A stretch of 64,000 nt of DNA from Rhizobium sp. 18055 (GTDB lineage Bacteria > Pseudomonadota > Alphaproteobacteria > Rhizobiales > Rhizobiaceae), in assembly GCF_902706285.1 (NCBI RefSeq), contig NZ_CACSKD010000002.1:186001-250000 (forward strand). The letters are read 5' to 3'. Positions 1 through 9,469 of the stretch are shown piece by piece; position 1 is the first letter of the stretch; each line of letters starts with the position of its first letter. Position numbers and translations under genes: made by a program. Below the pieces are notes generated by a model. The model did no database searches. It saw only the letters and a list, made by a program, of their open reading frames with translations, and was not told the DNA's origin.

Positions 1-1300
1 TGCCGAGCATATCCACGGCGTCGAGCGCCATCAGCGTTTCGGCGGAGCTGTTGACGATGGTCACACTACGATCATGCTCGACGCCGATGACGGCGGCGGT
101 AACGCCAGACAGCACCGCTTCGATGAAGCGGCGGCGGTCGTCCACCTCGTCCTTGGCCTCGAGGATCTCGTCGCGCTGGGTGCGGATTTCGGAGATCATC
201 TTGTTGAAGGTGCGCGACAGGTTGGCGACGTCGCCATCGACGGCGTGCACCGGAACGACAATATCCATGTTGCCCGAGGCAACGCTGTCGGCAGCCGTGA
301 TCAGCAGCCGGATCGGGCGGACGATACGGTCGGCCACCGCAATGGCGGTCCAGATGGCGGCCAGCAGTACGATCAGCGCGAAGCCGACGTAAAGGATGGC
401 GAAGGCGATCTGCAGCGAGAAGCGCCCCGCCTCCATCGACTTATATTCGGTGGCGTTCTCCTCCATCATCCGCATCGCGGTCATGACCTTGGGATCGACC
501 GCGCGAACCGTGTAGAGAAAAGCGCCGTCGATTGCCTCCAGCTTGATGATGGCACCGACCAGATTGGTCACACCCGGCGGAATGAGCGTCGGCTGACCGG
601 CTGACGCCTTGTTCAAAGCATCCTGCGGAATGGCCGGCAGCGGCTTTTCGGTCTTGATGTCGGCCTGCGTCATCACCGTACCGTCGGCCTGCACCAGGAA
701 GGCACCCAGCAGACCGCGTCCCCGCGCCTGCCGGGTCATCAATTCGGCAAAACCGGTGCGATCGAGGCTGAACAGCTGGCGATTGCGTTCGAGATCGTTT
801 GCCATGGAAACGGTCTGCCCTTGCAGGTAGCTGGCATTTTCCATCATGTAGGCCTGCCCGATATTGCGGGAGGAACTGACGATCGACTGGGTCCTCAGCG
901 CAAACCAGCGGTCGAGACCGGCGTTCAGCGTGATACTGGCAAACAGCGCCACCAGGATCGCCGGCGTAATCGCCACGATCGAGAACAGCACGACGATGCG
1001 GATATGCAGTCTAGCTGCGGCGCGCCCGCGCTTGCGGGCCTTGAGCAGCCGCGAGACCTCGCGGCCGATCAGCGCCATCAGGCCGAGCACGAAGAAGGAG
1101 TTGACGACGACAGAGGTGATGACGACAGGTGATGTCGGCGCAATCGGCGTCAGGCCGAGCAGCACGAACAGCGTCATCGTCGCACAGAGAAGCGCGCCCC
1201 CGGCAAGCACGAGGCCGGGCAGTGCAAACAGCGCGCGGCGATCAGTTACCATGGTAACCGCTTCGCCTTCCGCCGCCGCCGGCAACGCATCCTGCTTCAT
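1..1300 (-). CDS. ntrY: Nitrogen regulation sensor histidine kinase NtrY, N-terminal part (runs off the window)
   Basis: Membrane sensor kinase of the NtrY/NtrX two-component system, which in rhizobia links nitrogen and redox status to gene expression. About 433 residues are visible from ATG at 1300. Three hydrophobic segments lie near residues 24-48, 56-78 and 97-122, then a periplasmic stretch, a fourth segment near 297-318, a HAMP linker and the start of a PAS domain; the kinase core lies beyond position 1. A GGAGAG ribosome site precedes the ATG. It follows ntrC on the same strand after a 192-bp gap, the usual rhizobial order, so ntrX is expected next. Assignment is by domain layout plus context and is secure. 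Confidence 0.93.
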   Translation of the reverse strand, partial: MKQDALPAAAEGEAVTMVTDRRALFALPGLVLAGGALLCATMTLFVLLGLTPIAPTSPVVITSVVVNSFFVLGLMALIGREVSRLLKARKRGRAAARLHIRIVVLFSIVAITPAILVALFASITLNAGLDRWFALRTQSIVSSSRNIGQAYMMENASYLQGQTVSMANDLERNRQLFSLDRTGFAELMTRQARGRGLLGAFLVQADGTVMTQADIKTEKPLPAIPQDALNKASAGQPTLIPPGVTNLVGAIIKLEAIDGAFLYTVRAVDPKVMTAMRMMEENATEYKSMEAGRFSLQIAFAILYVGFALIVLLAAIWTAIAVADRIVRPIRLLITAADSVASGNMDIVVPVHAVDGDVANLSRTFNKMISEIRTQRDEILEAKDEVDDRRRFIEAVLSGVTAAVIGVEHDRSVTIVNSSAETLMALDAVDMLG

Positions 1301-1492
1301 TCGCTTAACTCTCCACGCGGCAAAATGAATTCTGCCGCTGCCCACGGGTCAGTCTGAAAACTGCGTTCGATTTCCGCTCATCTGTCGCTGAGCAAGATCA
1401 TCGGACGCAGAACTGACCGCAGGAACACAAACCCCTTGCGTGACTTATTGGCAACGCATTGTGGCGAAAATGCAACGCATCCCCTCACATTG

Positions 1493-2944
1493 TCAAGCCG
1501 TGCGGGAGCTTCTGTACACGGATACTCCGAGTTCCCTGATCTTCTTGCGCAGCGTATTGCGGTTGAGACCGAGCAGATCGGCTGCCTTGATCTGGTTGCC
1601 ACGCGTTGCCGTGAGGGCCGCCAGGATCAGCGGGTACTCCATTTCCGTCAGAACCCGATCATACAGGCCCGGCGGTGGCAGGTTATCACCGAATGTGGCG
1701 AAATAGGACCGCATGTTTTCTTCGACGGCCTGGGCAATGGTCATGTTGCCGCTGCGCATCGGCCCCTTCTCGATCGGGCTGTCCGGCACGTCGGAACGCA
1801 GCTCGGACTCGATGATCTCGCGGGTGATCACATCCTGTGGATAAAGCGCCATCAGGCGGCGGATCAGGTTTTCCAGCTCGCGCACGTTGCCCGGCCAGGC
1901 ATAGGCCTTCATCAGGTCCAGCGCTTCCTGGTCGAAGCGCTTGGTGCCAAGCCCTTCCTTTTCAGCCTGCTGGATGAAGTGGCGGACGAGATCGGGGATA
2001 TCCTCGGCGCGGTCGCGCAGCGGCGGCAGGCGCAGCGGCACGACGTTGAGGCGGTAATACAGATCCTCGCGGAACAGGCCCTGGTTGATCGCCTGCTTCA
2101 GATCTTTGTTGGTGGCGGCAACGATGCGCACATCGGTGCGGATCGGGGTGCGGCCGCCGACGGTGGTGTACTCGCCCTGCTGCAGCACGCGCAGCAGCCG
2201 GGTCTGCGCATCCATCGGCATGTCGCCGATTTCGTCGAGGAACAGCGTGCCGCCTTCTGCCTGCTCGAAGCGACCGGTCGAGCGCGTCTGGGCACCGGTG
2301 AAGGCGCCCTTCTCGTGGCCGAACAATTCCGATTCGATCAGGTCGCGCGGGATGGCAGCCATATTGATGGCGACGAAGGGACCGTTGCGGCGCTTGCCGT
2401 AATCATGCAGCGCGCGGGCGACGAGTTCCTTGCCGGTGCCGGATTCACCGGTGATCATCAGCGTCAGGTCGGTCAGCATCAGGCGGGCCAGAACGCGGTA
2501 GATTTCCTGCATCGCGGCAGACCGTCCGACCAGTGGCATGCCGTCCTGCATGTCGTCTTCGATCTTGACCGGCTTGCGCTTGGGCTCCGACAGCGCGCGG
2601 CCGATGATGCCGATCAGTTCGGTCAGGTCGAAGGGCTTCGGCAGGTAGTCGTAGGCGCCCTTCTCCGAGGCCTTGATCGCTGTCATGAAAGTGTTCTGCG
2701 CGCTCATGACCAAGACCGGCAGGTCAGGACGGGCCTTCTTGATGCGTGGCAGCAGATCGAAGGCATTCTCGTCAGGCATGACGACGTCGGTGACCACGAG
2801 GTCGCCCTCGCCGGCTGAAACCCAGCGCCACAGGGTCGCGGCGTTGGAGGTGATACGCACGTCATATCCGGCACGGCTCAAGGCCTGATTAAGCACGGTA
2901 CGAATTGCCGCATCATCATCTGCGACGAGGATCGTTGCTGTCAT
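1493..2944 (-). CDS. ntrC: Nitrogen assimilation response regulator NtrC (sigma-54 activator)
   Basis: DNA-binding activator that, when phosphorylated by NtrB under nitrogen limitation, drives sigma-54 promoters such as those of glutamine synthetase II and ammonium transport. The receiver domain covers about residues 1-120 with acceptor Asp53 ([10 protein letters not shown]). The AAA+ domain has Walker A GESGTGKE (165-172) and the sigma-54 contact loop GAFTGA (212-217). A Fis-type helix-turn-helix lies near 440-475. At 483 residues it is full length. Its ATG overlaps the ntrB stop by 4 bp, so the two are translationally coupled. Confidence 0.98.
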   Translation of the reverse strand: MTATILVADDDAAIRTVLNQALSRAGYDVRITSNAATLWRWVSAGEGDLVVTDVVMPDENAFDLLPRIKKARPDLPVLVMSAQNTFMTAIKASEKGAYDYLPKPFDLTELIGIIGRALSEPKRKPVKIEDDMQDGMPLVGRSAAMQEIYRVLARLMLTDLTLMITGESGTGKELVARALHDYGKRRNGPFVAINMAAIPRDLIESELFGHEKGAFTGAQTRSTGRFEQAEGGTLFLDEIGDMPMDAQTRLLRVLQQGEYTTVGGRTPIRTDVRIVAATNKDLKQAINQGLFREDLYYRLNVVPLRLPPLRDRAEDIPDLVRHFIQQAEKEGLGTKRFDQEALDLMKAYAWPGNVRELENLIRRLMALYPQDVITREIIESELRSDVPDSPIEKGPMRSGNMTIAQAVEENMRSYFATFGDNLPPPGLYDRVLTEMEYPLILAALTATRGNQIKAADLLGLNRNTLRKKIRELGVSVYRSSRTA

Positions 2945-4092
2945 CGAGAAGGTCCTGTGGGGGTTATGGTGGCGTCTTCAAGCGATGCATCCTTGGAGGC
3001 AGGCATGAGAACACGGAATGTTGTTTTGTTGGTCTGGCTGTCGCATTCGATGATGCCGCCATGATCGCCAATGATCTTGGCCACCAATGCAAGACCGAGG
3101 CCGCTGCCGTTGGTCTTGGTGGTGATGAACGGATCAAACAGATGCGGGACGAGGTCGGATGGAACGCCGGGGCCGTTGTCCTGAACACAGAACTCGAGCG
3201 GCAACGAAATCTTTTCTCGGCTGCCTGCCACCGACAGGCGAATACCGGGGCGATAAGCCGTCGTCAGCACGATCTCGCCCTCCGGCTTGTCGCCGATCGC
3301 TTCGGCAGCGTTCTTGACGAGATTGAGGAAGACCTGAACCAGCTGGTCGCGGTTTGCATAGACCGACGGCAGCGAGGGATCGTAGCTCTCGGTAATCCTG
3401 ATGTGGCGGGCAAATCCCGCCCTTGCCACGGCCTTCACGTGATCGAGCACCGAATGGATGTTGACCGGCACGCGATCGACCGGCCGCTCGTCGGAGAAGA
3501 CCTCCATGCGATCGACAAGCGAGACGATACGATCGGTCTCGTCGCAGATCAGCCGGGTCAGCGCGCGATCCTCATCGCTTGCCGCGTGCTCCAGCAACTG
3601 GGCGGCGCCGCGGATGCCCGATAGCGGGTTCTTGATCTCATGCGCCAGCATCGATGCGAGGCCGGTGACAGAGCGGGCGGCGGCGCGATGCGTCAGCTGC
3701 CGGTCGATCTTGTCGGCCATCGAGCGTTCCTGGAAGACGATAACGACCGAACCCGGCTCGCTGGTGACAGGCGCCACATAGATATCGACGAGCTTGTCCT
3801 GGCCAAGCCGCGGCGAACTCAGATCGACGCGGTACTCGTTGATCGGGGCGCGGCGCTCGCGCACCTGATCGATCAACGCCAGAAGCGGGCTGCCGAAGGG
3901 AATGAAGGTGGAGATCTTGTAGCGGGCCAGGTGCGACGCACTGGCGCCGAAAAAAGCCTCCGCCTCCCAATTGGCGAAGGCCACGAGACCGGCCTCGTTG
4001 ACCATGACGACAGGGTTCTGAATGGCGTTGAGCACCGCCATGGCAACAGCGCTGCCGGCATGGCCTGGTGTTAGCGGCACATCGTTTGTCAT
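2941..4092 (-). CDS. ntrB: Nitrogen regulation sensor histidine kinase NtrB
   Basis: Cytosolic kinase/phosphatase that, under control of PII, sets the phosphorylation state of NtrC. A PAS domain occupies about residues 15-120. The H-box [10 protein letters not shown] carries His151, the N-box is [10 protein letters not shown], and the ATP-lid motifs DNGPGVP and GSGLGLAL follow. No membrane segment is present, as expected for NtrB. It overlaps dusB upstream and ntrC downstream by 4 bp each, so dusB-ntrB-ntrC form one transcription unit. Confidence 0.98.
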   Translation of the reverse strand: MTNDVPLTPGHAGSAVAMAVLNAIQNPVVMVNEAGLVAFANWEAEAFFGASASHLARYKISTFIPFGSPLLALIDQVRERRAPINEYRVDLSSPRLGQDKLVDIYVAPVTSEPGSVVIVFQERSMADKIDRQLTHRAAARSVTGLASMLAHEIKNPLSGIRGAAQLLEHAASDEDRALTRLICDETDRIVSLVDRMEVFSDERPVDRVPVNIHSVLDHVKAVARAGFARHIRITESYDPSLPSVYANRDQLVQVFLNLVKNAAEAIGDKPEGEIVLTTAYRPGIRLSVAGSREKISLPLEFCVQDNGPGVPSDLVPHLFDPFITTKTNGSGLGLALVAKIIGDHGGIIECDSQTNKTTFRVLMPASKDASLEDATITPTGPSR

Positions 4093-5090
4093 GCGGCCTC
4101 CCGGGTATCTCTATTCGATGCCGCCGCCGTGAGGGCATCGTAGAATCGTTCGGAGACCTCGCGGGGATCGCGTGCGGTCATGATGGCTGCCCTGTCGGCA
4201 GTCGGCATCGACGGCGCGAAGCGCTCGATATACCAGCCGAGATGCTTGCGGGCATGACGGACGCCGACCATCTCGCCATAAAACTCCAGCATCATCCGGT
4301 AATGCTCGACAGCGATCTCGGGAATTTCCCATGCCTTGGGCGCTTCAGCCCCGGCCAGCACGCCGGCATGCCACGGGCGCCCCTGGCAACCACGGCCGAT
4401 CATCACCGCATCGGCACCGGAGCGGCGCAGAATGTCTTCTGCGTCCTCGACGGTCTCGACGTCGCCATTGGCGACCAGGGGAATGGTCAGCACATCCCGA
4501 ACGGCACGGATCGCGTCCCAGTCGGCGCGTCCCTCATAGAACTGCATGCGGGTGCGGCCATGGATCGTCACCAGCTGAATGCCCGCCTGTTCGGCACGTT
4601 TGGCGATCTCGGGCGCATTGATGGAATTTTCGTCCCAGCCGAGGCGCATCTTCAGCGTGACCGGAACATCGACCGCCTTGACGGTTGCCTCGATCAGGCC
4701 GAGCGCGTGATCAGGATCGCGCATCAGCGCAGAACCGGAATAGCCGTCGATCACCTTCTTGGCCGGACACCCCATGTTGATATCGATGATATCGGCACCG
4801 TGATCGGCCGCGATCTTTGCACCTTCCGCCATCCAGTGCGCGTCGCGGCCCGCGAGCTGCACCATATGAGGCTGGAAACCTGCAGTCTTCAGACGGGACC
4901 ATGATTCGGCCGTGTCGTTGACGAGTTCACGGCTCGCCACCATCTCGGTCACGACAAGGCCGGCACCGTGACGCCAGGCCAATTGCCGAAACGGCATATC
5001 CGTCACGCCGGACATCGGCGCCAGCACGACGCGGTTGCGCACCGCGACGGTTCCGATGCGCAAAGGAGATGCGAGGTGTACGTCAGACAA
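4089..5090 (-). CDS. dusB: tRNA-dihydrouridine synthase (NifR3/DusB family)
   Basis: FMN-dependent enzyme reducing uridine to dihydrouridine in tRNA D-loops. It is a 333-residue TIM-barrel protein with the Dus signature [10 protein letters not shown], in which Cys108 is the catalytic acid, and an FMN-phosphate-binding region near GDVETVEDA and [10 protein letters not shown]. The frame opens with TTG at 5090, with AAAG a few bases upstream; no in-frame ATG gives a family-length N-terminus, so TTG is the best choice. It is the first gene of the dusB-ntrB-ntrC unit (historically nifR3), and the 162-bp gap to divergent ispDF should hold the nitrogen-regulated promoter. Confidence 0.93.
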   Translation of the reverse strand: MSDVHLASPLRIGTVAVRNRVVLAPMSGVTDMPFRQLAWRHGAGLVVTEMVASRELVNDTAESWSRLKTAGFQPHMVQLAGRDAHWMAEGAKIAADHGADIIDINMGCPAKKVIDGYSGSALMRDPDHALGLIEATVKAVDVPVTLKMRLGWDENSINAPEIAKRAEQAGIQLVTIHGRTRMQFYEGRADWDAIRAVRDVLTIPLVANGDVETVEDAEDILRRSGADAVMIGRGCQGRPWHAGVLAGAEAPKAWEIPEIAVEHYRMMLEFYGEMVGVRHARKHLGWYIERFAPSMPTADRAAIMTARDPREVSERFYDALTAAASNRDTREAA

Positions 5091-5252
5091 TTGATTATCT
5101 TTCAGGCACGCTAAGCAGGTGCACTATTTTTAGACATGTTTAAAAGACTTGCCAAGGGGGAAAGGCCCGAATTGATATTTTTCGGGCAGATGCTGGAATT
5201 CGATGCGCCAAGCCGTTAGAGCACCTCTACAAATTCTGCTTTTTGGGGATTT

Positions 5253-6473
5253 ATGCCGCAAATGCATCAAAAGCAACCGATATCGATCGGAATTATCGTC
5301 GTCGCCGCCGGACGTGGCGAGCGCGCCGGCGCTTCCGAAGAGGGCCCGAAGCAATATCGCATCATCGGCGGCAGGCCGGTGATTGCGCATACGCTGGAAA
5401 CATTCGCGTCATGGCATCGGGCTGCTCACATCGTCGTGGTCATTCACCCAGACGACGAAACGCTGTTTGCCAAGGCGGCATCGGGTATGTCCTCCCGGAA
5501 CGAGATCCTTTCTGTTCACGGCGGCGCCAAGCGGCAGCAATCGGTGCTTGCAGGCCTGCGGCATCTGCAGGACACCGGCATCACGCATGTCCTGATCCAT
5601 GATGCGGTGCGACCGTTCTTCGACCACGAGCTGCTGGACCGTGTTGCAGAGGCGCTGGCCGATGGCGCAGCCGCCGTGTTGCCGGCGATGCCGGTCGCGG
5701 ACACGTTGAAACGGGCCGATGCGTCCGGTACCGTGACCGAAACAGTGTCGCGGGCGCATCTCTACGCGGCACAGACACCGCAATCCTTCGCCTTCGACAT
5801 CATTCTCGCCGCCCACGAGAAGGCGGCGGCGGCGGCGTTGACGGATTTTACCGATGATGCGGCGATTGCCGAATGGGCAGGCTATCCGGTGACGATCGTC
5901 GAGGGCATGGCCGACAATGTAAAGCTGACAGTGAGGCGCGATATCGCAATGGCGGACCAGAGACTTTCCAGCATCGGGCTTCCCGATGTGCGCACCGGCA
6001 ACGGCTATGACGTGCACCAGCTCGAGCCCGGCGACGGCGTGACGCTGTGCGGCGTGTTCATTCTGCACGACCAGAGGCTCAAGGGCCATTCCGACGCCGA
6101 CGTGGCGCTGCATGCGCTGACCGACGCCCTGCTTGCCACATGCGGCGCCGGCGACATCGGCGATCATTTCCCGCCATCCGATCCGCAATGGAAGGGTGCG
6201 CCGTCGCGGATCTTCATCGAGCATGCGGCGAAGATCGTGCGCGAGCGCGGCGGCACCATCATGAATGCCGACGTGACGCTGATTGCCGAGGCGCCGAAGG
6301 TCGGGCCACATCGCGACGCGATGCGTGCCAAGCTTTCGGAATTCGTCGGCATCTCGATCGACCGCTGCTCGGTGAAAGCGACCACCAACGAGACGATCGG
6401 CTTCGTCGGCCGCCGCGAGGGCATTGCAGCGATTGCCACGGCCACTGTGGTCTATCAGGACATCAAGCCATGA
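5253..6473 (+). CDS. ispDF: Bifunctional IspD/IspF (MEP isoprenoid pathway)
   Basis: Fusion of 2-C-methyl-D-erythritol 4-phosphate cytidylyltransferase (IspD, about residues 8-235) and 2-C-methyl-D-erythritol 2,4-cyclodiphosphate synthase (IspF, about 245-405). IspD shows the nucleotide-binding [11 protein letters not shown] and the DAVRPF region. IspF starts at GNGYDVH, whose Asp and His bind zinc, and contains [11 protein letters not shown] and the [10 protein letters not shown] end. The fusion is typical of alphaproteobacteria; separate genes are the rule elsewhere. It is the first gene of a plus-strand pair and overlaps the next gene by ATGA. Confidence 0.98.
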   Translation: MPQMHQKQPISIGIIVVAAGRGERAGASEEGPKQYRIIGGRPVIAHTLETFASWHRAAHIVVVIHPDDETLFAKAASGMSSRNEILSVHGGAKRQQSVLAGLRHLQDTGITHVLIHDAVRPFFDHELLDRVAEALADGAAAVLPAMPVADTLKRADASGTVTETVSRAHLYAAQTPQSFAFDIILAAHEKAAAAALTDFTDDAAIAEWAGYPVTIVEGMADNVKLTVRRDIAMADQRLSSIGLPDVRTGNGYDVHQLEPGDGVTLCGVFILHDQRLKGHSDADVALHALTDALLATCGAGDIGDHFPPSDPQWKGAPSRIFIEHAAKIVRERGGTIMNADVTLIAEAPKVGPHRDAMRAKLSEFVGISIDRCSVKATTNETIGFVGRREGIAAIATATVVYQDIKP

Positions 6474-6970
6474 GCCTGTTCCCCGCCGATATCCTGGCCG
6501 AAGCCGAAGCGATCATTCGGACGTTCAGCGCGGCCGGCCTGATGGTCTCGACGGCGGAATCATGCACCGGCGGGCTGATCGTGGGCGCGCTTACCGAAAT
6601 CTCCGGATCGTCGGCGGTGGTCGATCGTGGCTTCGTGACCTACACGAACACCGCGAAGATGGAGATGCTGGGCGTTCAGGAGGCAACGCTTGCCCGGTTT
6701 GGTGCGGTCTCCGAAGAGACAGCGCGGCAGATGGTGCATGGCGCGTTGTTCCGCTCGAATGCTTCCATTGCAGTTGCGGTGACCGGCATTGCCGGTCCGG
6801 GCGGCGGCTCTGCGGAGAAGCCGGTCGGGCTGGTTCACCTTGCCGCCAGGTCGCGCAGCGGTGACATCATTTGCCGGAAGATGCTCTACGGCGATATCGG
6901 CCGCGGCGAGGTGCGGCTTGCGACGGTAAAGACCGCGCTGGCGATGATTCGCCAGCTGGCCCAGCTATAA
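6470..6970 (+). CDS. CinA C-terminal domain / nicotinamide-nucleotide amidohydrolase (PncC-like)
   Basis: 166-residue protein made only of the CinA C-terminal domain. In PncC enzymes this domain deamidates nicotinamide mononucleotide in the pyridine-nucleotide salvage cycle. Visible motifs are STAESCTGG near residue 30, SYxxK-like TYTNTAK, and [10 protein letters not shown]. The COG1058 half found in full-length CinA is absent, which is normal for alphaproteobacterial versions. ATG at 6470 overlaps the ispDF stop by 4 bp, so it is cotranslated with ispDF. Family is clear; the exact substrate in this organism is inferred. Confidence 0.92.
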   Translation: MSLFPADILAEAEAIIRTFSAAGLMVSTAESCTGGLIVGALTEISGSSAVVDRGFVTYTNTAKMEMLGVQEATLARFGAVSEETARQMVHGALFRSNASIAVAVTGIAGPGGGSAEKPVGLVHLAARSRSGDIICRKMLYGDIGRGEVRLATVKTALAMIRQLAQL

Positions 6971-6977
6971 ATCCGCC

Positions 6978-7421
6978 TCAGCGATAGATCTTGTCGGCAC
7001 GCGTCTCGAATGCTTCCGTAAACATGCGGAAGGCGCGATCGAACATCGTGCCCATCAGAGCGCCAAGGATGCGGCTCTTGAACTCATAATCGATGAAGAA
7101 GTGCACGTCGCTACCCGTTGCCGTGTCTTCGAAGCGCCAGCGGTTGTCGAGATACTTGAACGGCCCATCGATGTATTTGACGTCGATGATGCGCTCGGCC
7201 TTGTTGAGCAGGACTTGCGTGGCAAACGTCTCGCGGATCGCCTTGTAGCCAACCGTCATATCAGCGACCAGCAGGATCTTGCCATCCCGCTCCTTGCGGC
7301 TGCGGATGGTCAGGCCGTCGCAAAGCGGCAGAAATTCCGGGTATCTCTCGACGTCGGCGACGAGATCGAACATCTGTTCGGCTGAGTGCGGGACGGGGCG
7401 ATGCGTTTCAAACTTAGGCAT
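6978..7421 (-). CDS. Coq10/RatA-type START-domain protein
   Basis: 147-residue SRPBCC/START-like protein of the polyketide cyclase/Coq10 family, thought to bind ubiquinone and help its use in respiration; annotated elsewhere as ribosome association toxin RatA. It begins MPKFETHRPV and contains the family pattern FDLVADVERYPEFLPLC near residues 19-35 and a C-terminal helix with AFRMFTEAFETRA. In Rhizobiales it commonly lies next to lipA and cinA; here the kinase and toxin-antitoxin genes separate it from lipA. It is convergent with the CinA-like gene (7 bp gap). Confidence 0.88.
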   Translation of the reverse strand: MPKFETHRPVPHSAEQMFDLVADVERYPEFLPLCDGLTIRSRKERDGKILLVADMTVGYKAIRETFATQVLLNKAERIIDVKYIDGPFKYLDNRWRFEDTATGSDVHFFIDYEFKSRILGALMGTMFDRAFRMFTEAFETRADKIYR

Positions 7422-7430
7422 GATCGGCAG

Positions 7431-8000
7431 TTAATCGGCGGAGCCGAGAAGATCAAGAAGGTGACGCATTTCGCGGCGGCTTTTCAGCTGAAAAACCGGC
7501 ACGTTGGGGCCGTGTGTCGCGATGGCAGCCTCGACGATCGGCGCGAAATGCGTCTCGAACGTCCAGATATAGCGTATGAACTCGGCATCGACCCTTTCCC
7601 TGCACCCGGGCGCCATCTCCGGTCGTGTCCGCCCGATCCATTTGACCCAGCGGCTGACGGCACCCCAGATGCACAACAGGCGCGGCATGCGCACCCATAG
7701 AACGATATCTGTGCGCGGCAGCCGCAGATCGAAAGTCGATGGACCGGTGCCATCCATCAGCCACCGATCGTTTGCCACGGCAACAGCAATCATCTGTCGC
7801 TCCTCGGCCTTTGGGCGCTTTACCCAGCCCGGTAGCCAGTAGAAATCACGATCCATCGAGATGTGCTCCAGACCAAGCCGCTGACCAAGCTCGCGCGAAA
7901 GCGTGGTCTTGCCACCACCGGAGCAGCCGATCACCAGAATCCGTTGCGCTGTTCGCAGCAGGTCGGCTGCTTCCTCGATGGTTGAGATCGTGTTCTGCAT
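7431..8000 (-). CDS. Small P-loop ATPase/kinase, adenylate kinase-like (FlaR type)
   Basis: 189-residue nucleotide-binding protein related to shikimate and adenylate kinases and to 'topology modulation' proteins. Walker A is GCSGGGKTT at residues 25-33. Then comes the acceptor-site motif HISMDRDFYWLPGW and a lid-like region rich in Arg and Trp. Substrate unknown. It sits between the Coq10-like gene and the outermost lipA-end repeat (8061-8090), 165 bp beyond higA, so it may or may not belong to the inserted toxin-antitoxin block. Function beyond P-loop phosphotransfer is not claimed. Confidence 0.75.
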   Translation of the reverse strand: MQNTISTIEEAADLLRTAQRILVIGCSGGGKTTLSRELGQRLGLEHISMDRDFYWLPGWVKRPKAEERQMIAVAVANDRWLMDGTGPSTFDLRLPRTDIVLWVRMPRLLCIWGAVSRWVKWIGRTRPEMAPGCRERVDAEFIRYIWTFETHFAPIVEAAIATHGPNVPVFQLKSRREMRHLLDLLGSAD

Positions 8001-8060
8001 CTGCGAGCTCCTGAATTGGAGCCGCGCAATTTACACAACTTCAGAGATCAAACAACAGCC

Positions 8061-8090
8061 CTACTCGGCAGCGATCAACTGCTTCTTCTT
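8061..8090 (-). repeat. lipA 3'-end duplicate, copy A
   Basis: A 30-bp segment matching the last ten codons of lipA at 26 of 30 positions. Read on the minus strand it would encode KKKQLIAAE followed by TAG, against EKKQLIAAE and TGA in lipA. It lies past the end of higA and marks the outer edge of the higBA module. Copy A and copy B (8811-8840) agree at 27 of 30 positions. The rest of the 8001-8165 gap shows no gene. Confidence 0.8.
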
Positions 8091-8165
8091 GTGCGCTCGA
8101 GGTCGATGGAATTTGTGATAGTCAGTTTCCGACACCAACGCCTCTGCCCGATTGCTGTTAAACGA

Positions 8166-8462
8166 TCAGGCCGCCTGAACAGGCGTGATCGCGCTCAGAT
8201 CACCGGCAGCACGCCTAGCGACCGAAAGATCGTAGGTGCGTTGCAGATTGAGCCAGAATTCCGGACTGTTGGCGAAATAGCGGGAAAGACGCAGCGCTGT
8301 ATCGGCGGTGATGCCGTTCTCGCCGCGCAAAACTCTTTCGATGCGGGTCCGGGGAATGCCCATATCCACTGCCGCCCTGTAAGCGGATATCCCATATTCC
8401 TGCAGGAAATCCTCCTTGAGGATTTCGCCGGGGTGAACAGGATCGACAGGAATGATCTGCAT
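8166..8462 (-). CDS. higA: HigA-type antitoxin (XRE family)
   Basis: 98-residue helix-turn-helix antitoxin that binds and neutralises HigB and represses the operon. It contains the HigA signature PVDPVHPGEILKEDFL at the N-terminus and the HTH helices SAYRAAVDMGIPRTRIERVL with GITADTALRLSRYF, ending in a short tail. ATG at 8462 has AGGAG six bases upstream; the ATG at 8468 is too close to that site. It follows higB by only a few bases, with its ribosome site overlapping the higB stop. Toxin-first order is typical of higBA. Confidence 0.93.
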   Translation of the reverse strand: MQIIPVDPVHPGEILKEDFLQEYGISAYRAAVDMGIPRTRIERVLRGENGITADTALRLSRYFANSPEFWLNLQRTYDLSVARRAAGDLSAITPVQAA

Positions 8463-8471
8463 CCGCATCTC

Positions 8472-8753
8472 CTAGTGATAGTCGCAGAATTCGACTTGAT
8501 CGGCATTTCCGTCTTTCCAGACAAAACAGATTCGCCACTGATCGTTGACGCGCATGGAATGCTGACCTGCACGACTGCCCTTCAACGCCTCAAGACGGTT
8601 GCTGGGCGGCACGCGCAAATCATCAAGGCCGATGGCAGCGTCGAGAGCCATCAATTTCCGTCGCGCCCGCTCTATGACGTCAGCCGGAAAGTGGCGTGCA
8701 TCACGTCGCAGGAACAGGCCCTCCGTCTGCTTGTTGCGAAAGCCAACGATCAT
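8472..8753 (-). CDS. higB: HigB-type toxin (RelE superfamily mRNA interferase)
   Basis: 93-residue ribosome-dependent endoribonuclease. It begins MIVGFRNKQTEGLF and shows the HigB pattern ARRKLMALDAA, NRLEALKG, QHSMRVNDQWRICFVW and the C-terminal EFCDYH, all family hallmarks. The frame stays open upstream to 8873, but that extension reads through the operator and repeat copy B; ATG at 8753 gives the standard length. A perfect inverted repeat lies 10-26 bp upstream. The partner higA follows directly. Confidence 0.93.
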   Translation of the reverse strand: MIVGFRNKQTEGLFLRRDARHFPADVIERARRKLMALDAAIGLDDLRVPPSNRLEALKGSRAGQHSMRVNDQWRICFVWKDGNADQVEFCDYH

Positions 8754-8762
8754 CGCATATAC

Positions 8763-8779
8763 GTATCGGAAAACGATAC
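8763..8779. promoter_or_regulatory. Predicted HigA operator in front of higB
   Basis: Perfect inverted repeat GTATCG-N5-CGATAC, 10 bp upstream of the higB start codon, with a further GTATC half-site at 8782-8786. Its position in the higB promoter/leader fits autorepression by the XRE-type antitoxin HigA. The sequence is seen directly; binding is inferred. Confidence 0.65.
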
Positions 8780-8810
8780 AAGTATCAATGCCGACCGTGC
8801 ACTTCGTGCC

Positions 8811-8840
8811 CTGCTCGGCAGCGATCGGCTGCTTCTTCTT
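8811..8840 (-). repeat. lipA 3'-end duplicate, copy B
   Basis: A 30-bp segment matching the lipA end at 25 of 30 positions and copy A at 27 of 30. On the minus strand it reads KKKQPIAAEQ, so the stop codon is changed to CAG. It lies between parE and higB and therefore separates the two toxin-antitoxin modules. Confidence 0.8.
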
Positions 8841-8876
8841 GTCGATATGGTTGATCGCCATGCGTGCCTGCAAGGC

Positions 8877-9161
8877 TCATGCTTGCCAATTTTCGTGACC
8901 ATGCCGGGCGCGAACAATCAGAATGCCGCCAATCTCCGCTTCGCGATAGATGATCAAATGAGAACCGTACGGGTGAACTCTCACTGGAGGAACGATCTCC
9001 GGCCGAAGTCGAGCAATTCTCGGACTGTCGCCAAGCATCTCGAAAAGATCGCGAAGATGGAGATGATATTGATCGGCCTGATGCTTGCCGAACAACCGGC
9101 GCCCGGTGGCGTATATCTTGCGGATGTCATCGGCGGCCTGGCGTGTCAGGCGGTACGCCAT
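8877..9161 (-). CDS. parE: ParE-type toxin (RelE/ParE superfamily)
   Basis: 94-residue toxin; characterised ParE proteins inhibit DNA gyrase. It has the ParE layout: RLTRQAADDIRKIYATG at the N-terminus, the PRIARLRPEI central segment, then VHPYGSHLIIYREAEIGGILIVRARHGHENW, ending in the conserved R(V/A)xHGHxxW tail. ATG at 9161 lies 5 bp after the parD stop, which indicates one transcript with the antitoxin first. Gyrase as target is known for the family, not shown here. Confidence 0.93.
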   Translation of the reverse strand: MAYRLTRQAADDIRKIYATGRRLFGKHQADQYHLHLRDLFEMLGDSPRIARLRPEIVPPVRVHPYGSHLIIYREAEIGGILIVRARHGHENWQA

Positions 9162-9166
9162 CTTTG

Positions 9167-9403
9167 TTATTCCGCCGCCTCGTGAAGGGATTTCAGGATA
9201 TCATCCATCATTTCGTCGCTCGTGCCGCTGGCGAGACCTTCATCGACAAGCATTTGCATGTTTGAGATTTTTGCCGCCCGCTCCTGGTCACGGCGGATGA
9301 GGTCGCGCACATAGTCGGCCGCATCGACATAACGGCCCGTCTCCGCCTGGCTATCCAGCCAGGCCTTCATCGGATCGGGCACGGTCACAGTCACAACAGG
9401 CAT
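9167..9403 (-). CDS. parD: ParD-type antitoxin (CopG/RHH family)
   Basis: 78-residue antitoxin. An N-terminal ribbon-helix-helix DNA-binding unit (VTVTVPDPMKAWLDSQAETG, then YVDAADYVRDLIRRDQ) is followed by a C-terminal region that wraps the toxin (DEGLASGTSDEMMDDILKSL). Antitoxin-first order with parE 5 bp downstream is the standard parDE layout. It starts 66 bp beyond the lipA stop and is co-directional with lipA, so some lipA read-through is possible. Confidence 0.93.
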   Translation of the reverse strand: MPVVTVTVPDPMKAWLDSQAETGRYVDAADYVRDLIRRDQERAAKISNMQMLVDEGLASGTSDEMMDDILKSLHEAAE

Positions 9404-9469
9404 GGCGCGGTCCTCTCCTACGTTGGTCGAAAACCATCATGCCACAGCAAGCCACGTGTGAGAACTATC

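Noticed and set aside
5253..6473. ispD-ispF fusion as a novelty
   Set aside because: The bifunctional IspDF enzyme is well established in alphaproteobacteria.
6470..6970. Truncated cinA
   Set aside because: Single-domain PncC-type proteins are a normal, complete form; the gene has a proper start coupled to ispDF.
8754..8873. Longer HigB starting at 8873
   Set aside because: The extension translates the operator and repeat copy B and exceeds the normal HigB length; ATG 8753 gives the family N-terminus.
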